Source of the DNA: Oscillospiraceae bacterium
Lineage (GTDB): Bacteria; Bacillota; Clostridia; Oscillospirales; Oscillospiraceae
NCBI GenBank assembly: GCA_015067545.1
Contig: SVMG01000001.1
Location: 248,001 to 312,000 of the forward strand
Direction of reading: 5' to 3'
Length of the DNA stretch: 64,000 nt
Part shown: positions 36,881 through 44,295 of the stretch, one piece after another
Position numbering within the stretch: position 1 is the first letter of the stretch
How the letters are laid out: each line of letters opens with the position of its first letter
Made by a program: the position numbers and the translations under genes
The notes under the pieces: generated by a model
What the model was told of the DNA's origin: nothing
What the model saw: the letters and a program-made list of their open reading frames with translations, nothing else
Database searches by the model: none

Positions 36881-37442
36881 CCGTGCCCGCCTCCTCCGGG
36901 AAGTCTCTTACCATCTCCCTGATCAGCGCCACCCGCTCACTGAGCGGTACGTTTCTGGAAGAAACCGCCTTGCTGGCCCGCTCGCTCAGATCTACCTGGC
37001 GTTTCTCTGTGTATCCATGATTGTTCTGCAGGTCGAAGATCACGCCCTTCACATCCTTGCGGGTCAGCAACTGCTGCTCCAAATAGGTGCGCATGCGCTC
37101 TCTCGCTTTTGTGGTGATGTCTGTAAATTCCGGATGCTCGTCATGGTCGCAATATTCAGCCCAGGTACTCCGGTGGATACCCAAGGACATGCAAAGGCTG
37201 CCAACTGTGGGCGGCACGATAAACTCCTCTACCGTGGCCTGCTCATCCAGGCTGTTCAACACCGGCCTGTTCTCATAGACCTTGTGTCCGTCGCCGTCTC
37301 TGCGCCCCGTATCCACCTTTTCTGTCAAGGGCACTACACGGGTAATGGAAGCGAAATAGCGGTCTACCGCCTCGCCCAGCGTCTTCTTGGTGTATTTTTT
37401 CGGTCTTCCCACTGCTTTCGCCCCCTTTTCTTCCTTGTGCAT
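36861..37442 (-). CDS. Terminase small subunit
   Basis: 193 residues. GRPKKYTKKTLGEAVDRYF, then PPTVGSLCMSLGIHRSTWAEYCDHDEHPEFTDITTKARERMRTYLEQQLLTRKDVKGVIFDLQNNHGYTEK. The DNA-binding HTH (SLGIHRSTW) and the family-typical FDLQNNHGYTEK C-terminal segment identify it. It recognises the packaging start site, which in many phages lies in or beside this gene; the structured repeats upstream are candidates. Confidence 0.85.
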   Translation of the reverse strand: MHKEEKGAKAVGRPKKYTKKTLGEAVDRYFASITRVVPLTEKVDTGRRDGDGHKVYENRPVLNSLDEQATVEEFIVPPTVGSLCMSLGIHRSTWAEYCDHDEHPEFTDITTKARERMRTYLEQQLLTRKDVKGVIFDLQNNHGYTEKRQVDLSERASKAVSSRNVPLSERVALIREMVRDFPEEAGTDVQADQ

Positions 37443-37666
37443 CTATTTATGACACACGCACCCCCTCTTGAACCGTCAACTTTTGCGACTTTGAAAAGTT
37501 GACGGTTCAGCGCACATAAAATTCGGAAACCCGTTGCAAATAAAGGACTTTGATTTTTGAAACGAACATAAAAAAACACCCCGAAACAGCGTTTCGAGAT
37601 GGAAATAATGCTATTTTTTCGAAAGAGGGGTTGACAAACCGGCAGGAATGCACGTGCGCACTGCCT

Positions 37667-37892
37667 GTTTGCGGTGCCCGGCATCTGCCTTCGGTGTCGA
37701 AGAACCTTGGCATCTGCCGACCGCGGCACCCGCTGCGCACTCTCTTTATCCGCCACAGGCGGTGTTCGCGCTCGCGTCCGTTTGCGGTGCCCGGCATCTG
37801 CCTTTGGTGTAGAAACACCTTGCCATCTGCCGACCGCGGCACCCGCTCCGCGCTCTCTTCTTCCGCCACTGGCGGCGTTCGCGCTCGCGCCC
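37667..37892. repeat. Two tandem copies of a 113-bp structured repeat
   Basis: Units at 37667-37779 and 37780-37892, each beginning GTTTGCGGTGCCCGG and ending GTTCGCGCTCGCG. Each has a short hairpin CCGCC-N3-GGCGG near its end. A third, diverged unit is at 38981-39091. The 528-bp gap 37443-37970 holds no convincing gene; besides the repeats only short AT-rich sequence is seen. Confidence 0.85.
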
Positions 37893-37970
37893 CCCTGCGC
37901 ACGCGTTGTCGTGTCGGAAAACTCCAAGCCAATAGCACCCTTGCCTGATCACAAGGGTGTGGCTATGGAA

Positions 37971-38777
37971 TTATGCAATCAACGGCGGCTCCTTTCGGCG
38001 CTTGGCGGGCAGTGTGTAGCGTATGTACTGTGGGCGGTTAGGCACATACTCCTGCCGGAACAGCAGTTTTGCCCCGGCAGGAACACGCATTTCTGCATCT
38101 GTGATCGCGATCCGGTCTTTGGGCTGCGGCCGCACCAGATTGCGGGTGCTGCGGTACTTCTTTGCGTCGGGGATTCTGCGCACCTGGCGGATGATGTACT
38201 CCGCGATCGGCGTCCGGTCCTCCTGGTCCTGGCGGAGCGGAGTCCATGAAACACCACCCATGCCGTACTTCTCCCACGCCTTGAGAAAAGCCTCCTGTAC
38301 GCCTGCATTGACGATCAAATGATGGTGTACACGAACATACTCCCCTGTTTCTCCATCCATGTCTGAGGTGCAGTAGATGGCCTTCAGCTCTATCCCCTGC
38401 TTTTGAAGCCACCGCTTGACTCTGCGCAAAGCAAGGTCTTGTGCATGGGAAGCTGCTTCCCACAGTGCGTTCATTCTTTCCGTTTCATCTTCAGAGTCGA
38501 TAGACAATCCATTTTCACGTGCCCAGTCTTTGATTTTCTGCAGTCCTTCATCCGAGTAATCGAGACCAAGAAGAAGATCTCCTGCGGTGAAGTTGGCATG
38601 GATCTCTCTGGCGAGTCTCTTCTGTGCAGAGTATTCGTTCTGCTCCTGCTTGCGGACAGCATCCCGATCCCTTCTTCTGATCTTGCCTGTCGGCCGGGTG
38701 CCCGGAACAAAGAACTTTGTCTTTTCTCCTATGTCCCCTGCCTCATAGGTCCGAATGACCCAGTAACCTTCCTGCAT
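37971..38777 (-). CDS. HUH endonuclease (Rep-like replication initiator or relative)
   Basis: 268 residues. Motif 1-like ELKAIYCTSDMDG precedes the metal-binding HUH in VRVHHHLIVN (His151-His153), and a candidate catalytic tyrosine is Tyr194 in PIAEYIIRQ, the order of single-tyrosine HUH nucleases. Such enzymes nick one strand at a hairpin origin and start rolling-circle replication, conjugation or transposition. The start at 38777 follows AGAGGAG. It is bracketed by structured repeats (37667-37892 and 38981-39091) and a perfect hairpin (38882-38905). It is the best replication initiator candidate of this prophage; a repeat-domesticated nuclease is the alternative. Confidence 0.75.
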   Translation of the reverse strand: MQEGYWVIRTYEAGDIGEKTKFFVPGTRPTGKIRRRDRDAVRKQEQNEYSAQKRLAREIHANFTAGDLLLGLDYSDEGLQKIKDWARENGLSIDSEDETERMNALWEAASHAQDLALRRVKRWLQKQGIELKAIYCTSDMDGETGEYVRVHHHLIVNAGVQEAFLKAWEKYGMGGVSWTPLRQDQEDRTPIAEYIIRQVRRIPDAKKYRSTRNLVRPQPKDRIAITDAEMRVPAGAKLLFRQEYVPNRPQYIRYTLPAKRRKEPPLIA

Positions 38778-38796
38778 CGTCTCTTCTCCTCTCACG

Positions 38797-38833
38797 TCAT
38801 TGCGAACCAGTCCGCAGACTGGTGGGGCAATCT
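38797..38833. repeat. REP-like palindromic element, copy D
   Basis: TCATTGCGAACCAGTCCGC then AGACTGGTGGGGCAATCT, 20 bp upstream of the HUH gene start. The spacer differs from other copies but the arms are kept. Confidence 0.8.
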
Positions 38834-38881
38834 CCTGTTTTTATATAGAATGGTTGAAAACTTAGGCCCTTACCGAGCCCG

Positions 38882-38905
38882 CATTCGCGCGTGCGCGCGC
38901 GAATG
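38882..38905. other. Perfect alternating-GC hairpin upstream of the HUH gene
   Basis: CATTCGCGCG, loop TGCG, CGCGCGAATG: a perfect 10-bp stem rich in alternating CG. It lies between copy D of the REP-like element and the third structured repeat. HUH enzymes nick at hairpins, so this is a candidate origin or binding site (inference). Confidence 0.5.
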
Positions 38906-38980
38906 AAAATGAGGATATTTGATTCTCTATGGGGCACACCTTATTTCAGATGTGACCCATGCAAAATCAAATTTCAGCCC

Positions 38981-39091
38981 GTTTGCGGGGACCGGCAGCT
39001 GCCTTCGGTGGCAAGCACCTTGCCATCTGCCGACCGCGGCACTCGCTTTTGCTCCACTTTATCTGCCACCGGCAGCGTGGAGCAACGCGAC
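38981..39091. repeat. Third copy of the structured repeat
   Basis: About 110 bp, beginning GTTTGCGGGGACCGGCAG and sharing CACCTTGCCATCTGCCGACC with the units at 37667-37892. Its hairpin is CTGCC-ACC-GGCAG, a compensatory change from CCGCC/GGCGG, extended by flanking GCTCCAC/GTGGAGC. The 317-bp gap 38796-39112 contains copy D, the CG hairpin and this repeat only. Confidence 0.8.
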
Positions 39092-39112
39092 CATGCAAAA
39101 CCAACGTTCCCG

Positions 39113-39622
39113 CTATTTCTTTTGCCTTTCTTTTCTCCGGGAGCACTTTTCCCCCGGTCGATCGCCTCTGCTGTGCCCTTCAACAAAGATATAATTGCAG
39201 GTGGCATTTGCATAATTCTCTCCGCCAAAATAGACGCACCCTCGGCATTCCTCCTGCATCTGCCGTTGTTTTTCCTGAATGTGAATATAGGTGCCGTCCT
39301 CCTGCAGGGATTGCATTGTGATCCCCTCATGGCTTTGCTTTCTTTTTACTTTCTTTGCACAGTTCGAGCAGAGCTTCCGATTTGGGTGGGCGTTTCTGAG
39401 CACAATGCCGCACATCTGACATTGCACACTGGACTCCGCCCACACCCGTGTAACCTCCTTGTCGCCGTAGATTGTCCGCTTGCCGCTGGCTGTCTCCCTG
39501 CGTGCCAAACTGCTCATGTAAGCGGGATCGCAGCCCAAAAACTGTGCGCTCGCCCCTTCCCCGCCGACAAACAGAACCTCTCCGGACGCTCTGTCCTTGA
39601 TCGTATACAAATATCTACCCAT
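39113..39622 (-). CDS. Phage zinc-finger protein of unknown function
   Basis: 169 residues starting MGRYLYTIKDRASGEVLFVGGEGASAQFLGCD. A treble-clef-like pair of CxxC motifs (CQMCGIVLRN ... LCSNCAKK, about 100-125) is followed by a second Cys cluster (CRGCVYF...CNY) near the C-terminus. The first 95 residues look like an interaction domain. The start at 39622 follows AAAGGAAGG; longer in-frame starts lack one. It overlaps the next gene by 8 bp. Confidence 0.55.
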   Translation of the reverse strand: MGRYLYTIKDRASGEVLFVGGEGASAQFLGCDPAYMSSLARRETASGKRTIYGDKEVTRVWAESSVQCQMCGIVLRNAHPNRKLCSNCAKKVKRKQSHEGITMQSLQEDGTYIHIQEKQRQMQEECRGCVYFGGENYANATCNYIFVEGHSRGDRPGEKCSRRKERQKK

Positions 39623-39911
39623 TTTTTCCCCTTCCTTTGTGAAGTGATTTTGCAAATGCGATATAATACTTTCTGACGATCCGCTCCAGGGTTGATTGGG
39701 AAATATAATACCTGCAGCACACCGCCACAGCTCCGGCATCCGTGGTCACGAATTCGAAAAGGGCCTGGTGATACTCCCCACCGGCCTCCGCACAAAGCTC
39801 TCTGACTCGTTTTTGCCCCTTGCTATCCAGTTTCTGATACATCCGGGAGGCGAAGTGTATGTACCCCTGCAGATCTGCCTCTACCGGTATGGACTTTTTC
39901 ACGCGAAACAT
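39615..39911 (-). CDS. Small phage HTH-like protein
   Basis: 98 residues: MFRVKKSIPVEADLQGYIHFASRMYQKLD ... ICRYYISQSTLERIVRKYYIAF-like C-terminal helices (residues about 60-90) that look like a sigma-type or ArpU-type HTH. The start at 39911 has GGGAGG six bases upstream. It lies just before the terminase/HUH block in the transcript, so a late-gene regulator is possible, but this is inference. Confidence 0.5.
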   Translation of the reverse strand: MFRVKKSIPVEADLQGYIHFASRMYQKLDSKGQKRVRELCAEAGGEYHQALFEFVTTDAGAVAVCCRYYISQSTLERIVRKYYIAFAKSLHKGRGKNG

Positions 39912-39944
39912 ACTCCGCCTCCCTTCGTCAATCATTTCCTCATG

Positions 39945-39983
39945 TCATTGACACACCATCCCGCTTACATGGCGTGGCAATCT
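39945..39983. repeat. REP-like palindromic element, copy E (diverged)
   Basis: TCATTGACACACCATCCCG then ACATGGCGTGGCAATCT. The outer TCATTG/CAAT arms are kept and the inner stem is now CCAT/ATGG. Confidence 0.7.
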
Positions 39984-39993
39984 GCTCCTAAAC

Positions 39994-40344
39994 TCACACG
40001 CCGACCATGGCGCAAAGCTTCGCCAGAGCATCGATCGTTTCCTTCAGCGTGCGCCTGGTATCGGCCAGTTCCTCCTGGAAATTGATAGGCTCACTGCGCT
40101 TCTCTTCCCCGCAGCGAACTGCCTCATCTTTGCGACCAAAGAGGTGATTGCCAATTCTGTCGGCCAGTTTTCCTGCCTCCTGCGCCATTGCCCGGGTCTC
40201 ATGGAGCATATTGCTCAGATCCTCCACCGGCATCACGTCCCGCGTCTCACCGGTCATGATCAGAGGCGTATAGCTCGTGTTCTGGGCCTCGTCGAGCGTG
40301 TTCGTGCCTGGAAAGCTGTAAGCAGTTCCGTGTGCGTAATTCAT
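39994..40344 (-). CDS. Coiled-coil phage protein of unknown function
   Basis: 116 residues. A disordered Tyr/Thr-rich N-terminus is followed by two helical stretches (LSNMLHETRAMAQEAGKLADRIGNHLFG and FQEELADTRRTLKETIDALAKLCAMVGV) that may form a coiled coil. There is an AGGAGG-like site upstream of the start. I do not recognise the family. Confidence 0.5.
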   Translation of the reverse strand: MNYAHGTAYSFPGTNTLDEAQNTSYTPLIMTGETRDVMPVEDLSNMLHETRAMAQEAGKLADRIGNHLFGRKDEAVRCGEEKRSEPINFQEELADTRRTLKETIDALAKLCAMVGV

Positions 40345-40395
40345 TTTGTTTTCCTCCTGATTGTTTTTTATGTGCAGTTCCCATTGGGAACACGC

Positions 40396-40650
40396 TTATG
40401 TATTATCCTTTAGCAGGTCAGCATATCTCTCCGGAAGCTGGTTGATATCGATCCAACCGAGATCTTCTGCCACACCATAGTCATAGAATCCCAGCTTTCC
40501 CCACTTCCTCAGCAGATACCAGCACCGCTTATAGTGCATAACACCTGCATCATATAGAATGTGGATAATATCCCGGATTTCCACTACTCTGATTGCTCTG
40601 CCGCGATACGTCACACAGAGCCGGAAAAACAGTTTTTCATCGTCTTTCAT
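40396..40650 (-). CDS. Hypothetical phage protein
   Basis: 84 residues, MKDDEKLFFRLCVTYRGRAIRVVEIRDIIHILYDAGVMHY with a winged-helix-like layout and aromatic-rich C-terminus. No family recognised. It follows the 134-residue gene by 3 bp. Confidence 0.5.
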   Translation of the reverse strand: MKDDEKLFFRLCVTYRGRAIRVVEIRDIIHILYDAGVMHYKRCWYLLRKWGKLGFYDYGVAEDLGWIDINQLPERYADLLKDNT

Positions 40651-40653
40651 GGG

Positions 40654-41058
40654 TCACCCCCATTCCCCTAATGTATGAGCTTCTGTTGCTTCCAGTGGCA
40701 ACACTCGTATTTTTGCGGTGAAAATCACCTCGTTGGCGTATTCTTTATGCTCAAATAGAATGAACCCACTATTTACCAGCCCTTCTACCAGTTTTTCCGT
40801 TAGTTTTCTCTTCATATAGCGCTGGATGTCAATTGTTCCCTCGCCCATAAACGTTTTAGGCAATACATGCTGTACAGCATATTGCCTCGGATAAAGTGTT
40901 TGCGTTCTCACCAGCGGCGCGGACGGAACAATCAGTTCTGGAAAGAGCTTAATCGCTGGCTTATCCTTTAACTTGTGATAGGCTCTGACGAAGGCCGCCG
41001 CATCGTTACGCTGCAACCCCTCCGCCATAAGCATCTTCATTGCCCTCTTGGTACTCAT
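40654..41058 (-). CDS. Hypothetical phage protein
   Basis: 134 residues with a helical N-terminus (KRAMKMLMAEGLQRNDAAAFVRAYHKLKD) and a beta-rich C-terminal part (FMGEGTIDIQRYMKRKLTEKLVEGLVNSGFILFEHKEYANEVIFTAKIRVL). It overlaps the upstream gene by 4 bp (ATGA). The function is unknown. Confidence 0.5.
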   Translation of the reverse strand: MSTKRAMKMLMAEGLQRNDAAAFVRAYHKLKDKPAIKLFPELIVPSAPLVRTQTLYPRQYAVQHVLPKTFMGEGTIDIQRYMKRKLTEKLVEGLVNSGFILFEHKEYANEVIFTAKIRVLPLEATEAHTLGEWG

Positions 41059-41213
41059 ATCAGCTCCTCCTCATACGGTTCAAACTCGGTCATGTACTCC
41101 CATTCCCAGTGTTCCTCCCCATATGTGCTATCGTCCCAAATTAAAAACTTCAGCCCTGCCACAGCATATACAGTGTATTTGAGACCAGTGGTCTTGTGTC
41201 TCACTCTAAACAT
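41055..41213 (-). CDS. Small hypothetical phage protein
   Basis: 52 residues, MFRVRHKTTGLKYTVYAVAGLKFLIWDD and an acidic aromatic C-terminus (EFEPYEEELI). Starting at 41213 gives an 8-bp overlap with the peptidase-like gene; the frame open to 41267 lies fully inside that gene. The sequence looks like a small single-domain beta protein. Function unknown. Confidence 0.5.
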   Translation of the reverse strand: MFRVRHKTTGLKYTVYAVAGLKFLIWDDSTYGEEHWEWEYMTEFEPYEEELI

Positions 41214-41721
41214 CCAGCGCACCTGCTTCCTTCCATGCCGCGTAGATCTGCTGCCCCTGATGGGCAAGCCAGTCCACCATTTCCTCGTTCATGGCCCAGC
41301 TCTGCGCGGTGCAAGAGCACTGACACAACCCGCTTTCGAAGAGGAATGCGTGAACGATCTCGTGCCGGATCACCTTGCGGATGTACCGCTCCATATTGGC
41401 CAGAGTACCGCTTTCCTCCCGTTCCACAACGATTTCCCGGGTAGTCCAGTCGCAGTATCCGTCGCAATCCTTCAGGTTCTCGTCCTCGCTCTCCGACCGC
41501 TGCTTAATAGTCCACACCGATCCGAGAATATGTACAAGCCTTTCCGGCTCCGGCTCAGCTTTTCGCCCCGCTCCAACAGTCTTCTGGCAAGGCTTCTTTT
41601 CATCCAAAGCCATCAATGTCATTTCAAGCCTGTCCGTCAGTGCCATAATCATCCCTAGCATATTGGGATTAAGGCCTCTCGCTTTCTCCCGAACCCTCGC
41701 AATCAATTCCTGATCCGTCAT
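41206..41721 (-). CDS. SprT/HExxH-type metallopeptidase-like phage protein
   Basis: 171 residues. The zinc-binding helix is RKVIRHEIVHAFLFESGL (HEIVH near residue 121), followed by EEMVDWLAHQG that may give the third ligand. This architecture is common in small phage metallopeptidase-like proteins. Possible roles are protein processing or anti-host activity; none is proven. The N-terminal 40 residues are helical. Confidence 0.65.
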   Translation of the reverse strand: MTDQELIARVREKARGLNPNMLGMIMALTDRLEMTLMALDEKKPCQKTVGAGRKAEPEPERLVHILGSVWTIKQRSESEDENLKDCDGYCDWTTREIVVEREESGTLANMERYIRKVIRHEIVHAFLFESGLCQCSCTAQSWAMNEEMVDWLAHQGQQIYAAWKEAGALDV

Positions 41722-41888
41722 TTTTGACTTCTCCTGCTTCTTCTGATGTAACTCGGTTTTTCAGCCTTCCACTTTCGCCGGGCGCCGAACCGCCACCAGG
41801 GCGGCTTTCTTAACAGCCACCGCTTCAGCTGATATTCATACGCCCATTTCCGATACTGGCGTTCTTTCCGCGCTCGTTTCTGATTCAT
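41718..41888 (-). CDS. Small basic phage protein
   Basis: 56 residues, about one third Arg/Lys with several Trp (MNQKRARKERQYRKWAYEY ... WLLRKPPWWRFGARRKW). The start at 41888 follows GGAGGG and overlaps the ASCH gene stop (ATGA). Probably binds nucleic acid; unknown function. Confidence 0.5.
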   Translation of the reverse strand: MNQKRARKERQYRKWAYEYQLKRWLLRKPPWWRFGARRKWKAEKPSYIRRSRRSQK

Positions 41889-42277
41889 GTCGTACCCTCC
41901 TTCACATAGCACCAGCTTTGGGGGGCGCGTTTTAGTCCGAACTCGGAGATATGCCGAACTCGGTAGCCCTCGGTAGAGCAGTAGTCGATCATGTCAGATA
42001 TTTGCCAAAACCAAATTTCTTTTCCGCCGGCATATTCTTCTGCCATCTGCATGGATACACAGGCTTTATCCACTAAACCCGGGCAATCCTCCGGCTTTTC
42101 ATGATATGCCCCATATACCACAAACTCCGCCGGGATCTTGCCACTGCTGCCACTCTGGCAGCATAGTACACGAACCGGCAACTCTACCGGGCAGGTCTTG
42201 CGCATTTCAAACTTCTTCTCGCCGGATCTGATATCATTCAGATGCACCGGCTTAATCGTCGCAATGATCGTCTTCAT
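41885..42277 (-). CDS. ASCH-domain protein
   Basis: 130 residues. MKTIIATIKPVHLNDIRSGEKKFEMRKTCP is the opening of ASCH (PUA-like) domains, with the conserved G-x-K-x-x-E-x-R pattern. These are proposed RNA-binding or nucleotide-modifying domains, often in phages. The start at 42277 follows GGGAGGTGG; the longer frame to 42325 has no ribosome site. It overlaps the upstream zinc-protein gene by 26 bp. Confidence 0.7.
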   Translation of the reverse strand: MKTIIATIKPVHLNDIRSGEKKFEMRKTCPVELPVRVLCCQSGSSGKIPAEFVVYGAYHEKPEDCPGLVDKACVSMQMAEEYAGGKEIWFWQISDMIDYCSTEGYRVRHISEFGLKRAPQSWCYVKEGTT

Positions 42278-42653
42278 TCTCTTCCACCTCCCGCGATCCG
42301 CAATTAGGACAGGATGCCCCCACATAAGGGCATCCGCATGCTGCGCAGATTTTAGTTGTCATTATCTTTCTCCTTTCTCCGTAGGAACAGAAATCATTTC
42401 CGTCACAGGCATTCAAGCCAAATGGATGCAAGCATTGTCGGCTCTCTCCACAAGGTTCTGAATGCTTGCAATCCTTGCACCGCACCACTTCCACGGCATC
42501 CACGGTGAGGGCATTCTCGATTTCCGTTATTGCCGTAGATATCCCACACAAAAAATCGTGTCCGCTTTGATTCGGCATTGGATTCGCAAACTTATCCATT
42601 TCTGCAAGCAATTTCCTGCGGTTAATCAAGTCCAGCCGCTTTTCATTTGGCAT
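42252..42653 (-). CDS. Zinc-binding phage protein, apparent fusion of two small ORFs
   Basis: 133 residues. Residues 1-95 (INRRKLLAEMDKFANP ... VRCKDCKHSEPCGESRQCLHP ... DFCSYGERRK) are the common phage Cys-rich protein that normally ends at SYGER. Here the frame continues through a Met97 into MTTKICAACGCPYVGASCPNCGSREVE, a zinc ribbon with its own AAAGGAG site. It may make both the fusion and a separate 36-residue zinc ribbon from 42362. Confidence 0.6.
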   Translation of the reverse strand: MPNEKRLDLINRRKLLAEMDKFANPMPNQSGHDFLCGISTAITEIENALTVDAVEVVRCKDCKHSEPCGESRQCLHPFGLNACDGNDFCSYGERRKIMTTKICAACGCPYVGASCPNCGSREVEENEDDHCDD

Positions 42654-42813
42654 CTTGCTCCCTCACTTTCATAACCGCTGCCTTGCATTTCTCGCAGATT
42701 TTAGGCGCATAACATGAGCCGAAAACAGGAACGCCCTCGCCGCATATAAGACAAGGTGTTTTAATGTTGCTCTCGACACTCTCAGTTTTAAAACTTTTGA
42801 GATCGTTTTCCAT
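42643..42813 (-). CDS. Small zinc-finger phage protein
   Basis: 56 residues, MENDLKSFKTESVESN then CLICGEGVPVFGSCYAPKICEKCKAAVMKVREQDAK: two CxxC pairs of a zinc ribbon. The start at 42813 is preceded by a GGGGGAAAGAAG stretch. It overlaps both neighbours. Confidence 0.5.
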   Translation of the reverse strand: MENDLKSFKTESVESNIKTPCLICGEGVPVFGSCYAPKICEKCKAAVMKVREQDAK

Positions 42814-43153
42814 CTTCTTTCCCCCAGGGTTGCCCCAGTTTCCGTTCAAACTCCCGCAATTTCTGCAGCAGCTGTACGCGCGGCTCATATTCATACCTTG
42901 GAATGATCCCTTCTCGCTGTGCCAGGTGCTCCATATAGAACATCGTGTCATTGATCAGTGAACGTACTTCGTGCCTATCCAGAACCAGTGCCAACACCTG
43001 CGGTGTCATAACGACGCCACAGATGATGTCCGCAGCTTGCTGATCAGCCACTGGGCTATATGCCTTCCGAAATTGCTCAATATGCCGCTGCATCAGTTCT
43101 TTGTCATCGCAGGCAGCAAGCTTTCTCAGGAGATCCAGTTCTTTATTTTCCAT
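42788..43153 (-). CDS. Hypothetical phage protein
   Basis: 121 residues, all helical (MENKELDLLRKLAACDDKELMQRHIEQFRKAYSP ... VQLLQKLREFERKLGQPWGKE). The start at 43153 follows AGGGGAATG and overlaps the Lar-like gene by 11 bp. No known family. Confidence 0.5.
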   Translation of the reverse strand: MENKELDLLRKLAACDDKELMQRHIEQFRKAYSPVADQQAADIICGVVMTPQVLALVLDRHEVRSLINDTMFYMEHLAQREGIIPRYEYEPRVQLLQKLREFERKLGQPWGKEDGKRSQKF

Positions 43154-43496
43154 TCCCCTGCACCTCCCCGGCTTCATTCGCCTGATCGGCTGGAAAGACA
43201 CCCACGCCGCATCTAATGTACAGCACCCACCGATTCCATGCTTCGACCTCCAGCCGCGGATCGGAGTGCATTTCACAGAATTCCGTGCCACTGCAGCAGC
43301 GGCACCGTGGATGACTGCCGCAAACAAAATACTCACCGCAGGAATATCCCAGGTGTGGCGTTTGCCCGCATACCTGGCAGGGTGTCAGTGCTTCCAGCTC
43401 GATCTCTTCCTGCCGGGCGCACCGGCCTGACACCTTCATGCATGAGGCAATGATCAAAATCACCGCCACGCATATCACAACGATACATCTCATCAT
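43143..43496 (-). CDS. Membrane-anchored Lar-like zinc protein
   Basis: 117 residues. An N-terminal membrane segment (MMRCIVVICVAVILIIASCM) is followed by CQVCGQTPHLGYS...CGSHPRCRCCSG...EVEAWNRWV. The CxxCG plus terminal E-A-W-N-R pattern is that of the Lar restriction-alleviation family, but here it has a membrane helix or lipoprotein-like signal (IIASC). Its start overlaps the upstream stop (ATGA). It might counter host restriction; this is inference. Confidence 0.55.
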   Translation of the reverse strand: MMRCIVVICVAVILIIASCMKVSGRCARQEEIELEALTPCQVCGQTPHLGYSCGEYFVCGSHPRCRCCSGTEFCEMHSDPRLEVEAWNRWVLYIRCGVGVFPADQANEAGEVQGNGK

Positions 43497-43873
43497 GTCG
43501 CGCCCTCCTCTACCTGTGCTTGCAGCCATTTAATGATCGCATTTGTGCAATCATTGGGACACCGCTCCGGGGTGCAGTACTTCTCATCGCAGACATCGAC
43601 CGTAAGATTGCCTTCATCTGCTTCCAACAAAAACCTTGCCAGCTCCTCATCGGTCATGGCCCGAATCTGATCCACCCTGGTAATGACCTTGTTTTCACAA
43701 GCTTTCTTATACCGGCACTTTCCGTCTGTGAAACAGCCTTTCGCTCCAAGCTTGCAACTTGCCAAGGCCATGCCGTCCTTATCCATAAAGTGCTTGCATC
43801 TCGGTACGTGGCCGTCACATGAATCCGCCGTCTTGCACACATCCAGGTGCAGACACTTTCCGCAATATGCCAT
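43493..43873 (-). CDS. Cysteine-rich phage protein
   Basis: 126 residues with fourteen Cys, in pairs such as CGKCLHLDVCKTADSC, CKHFMD, CKLGAKGC and CPNDC. It may bind several zinc ions. The middle (ITRVDQIRAMTDEELARFLLEADEG) is a helical motif seen in other small Firmicutes phage proteins. The start at 43873 follows GGAGGAATAACG. Function unknown. Confidence 0.55.
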   Translation of the reverse strand: MAYCGKCLHLDVCKTADSCDGHVPRCKHFMDKDGMALASCKLGAKGCFTDGKCRYKKACENKVITRVDQIRAMTDEELARFLLEADEGNLTVDVCDEKYCTPERCPNDCTNAIIKWLQAQVEEGAT

Positions 43874-43875
43874 CG

Positions 43876-44295
43876 TTATTCCTCCAATCTCAACTGGTTT
43901 TCGCGATATGCCGCAAAAAAGGTCTGCCCCTTGTCATTGACCATATACGGCAGAAATATTTCATCAACCTGCACCATTTCGCTCTCCAGGATGGCCATTT
44001 GGGCCTCAACCCAATCTTTTACGATCCGCCACGCCACACGCTCAGCCTGTTCACGGTCACATTTGACTTTCTGGCGGGCCAACACTTTCTGAACAGCATC
44101 AACATTCGCTGGTAGGCGAATACCTCGCACACCAGCTGGCGTGTCGATCAAGAATGAAATCGATACAATTCTTCCCTGGTCATCATAGTCCTGCATAATT
44201 TTCTTCGCTCCATGCTTAACCAGTTGACCCTGAATCGCTCCCAATGTAGCGTAGATGTCTACCTTGGTACTGTAATTAAGTAGCGGCATTGTCAT
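43876..44295 (-). CDS. Hypothetical phage protein
   Basis: 139 residues: MTMPLLNYSTKVDIYATLGAIQGQLVKHGAKKIMQDYDDQGRIVSISFLIDTPAGVRGIRLPANVDAVQKVLARQK, with C-terminal helices ending FFAAYRENQLRLEE. This pattern is common in Clostridial phages in the early region. The start at 44295 overlaps the 49-residue gene stop (ATGA) and has GGAGG four bases upstream. Function unknown. Confidence 0.55.
   Translation of the reverse strand: MTMPLLNYSTKVDIYATLGAIQGQLVKHGAKKIMQDYDDQGRIVSISFLIDTPAGVRGIRLPANVDAVQKVLARQKVKCDREQAERVAWRIVKDWVEAQMAILESEMVQVDEIFLPYMVNDKGQTFFAAYRENQLRLEE

Noticed and set aside
37364..37952. Overlapping Arg/Gly/Ala-rich open frames on both strands across the structured repeats
   Set aside because: All frames of a GC-rich repeat are open; the translations repeat with the DNA unit, there is no consistent ribosome site, and the DNA conservation follows hairpins rather than codons.
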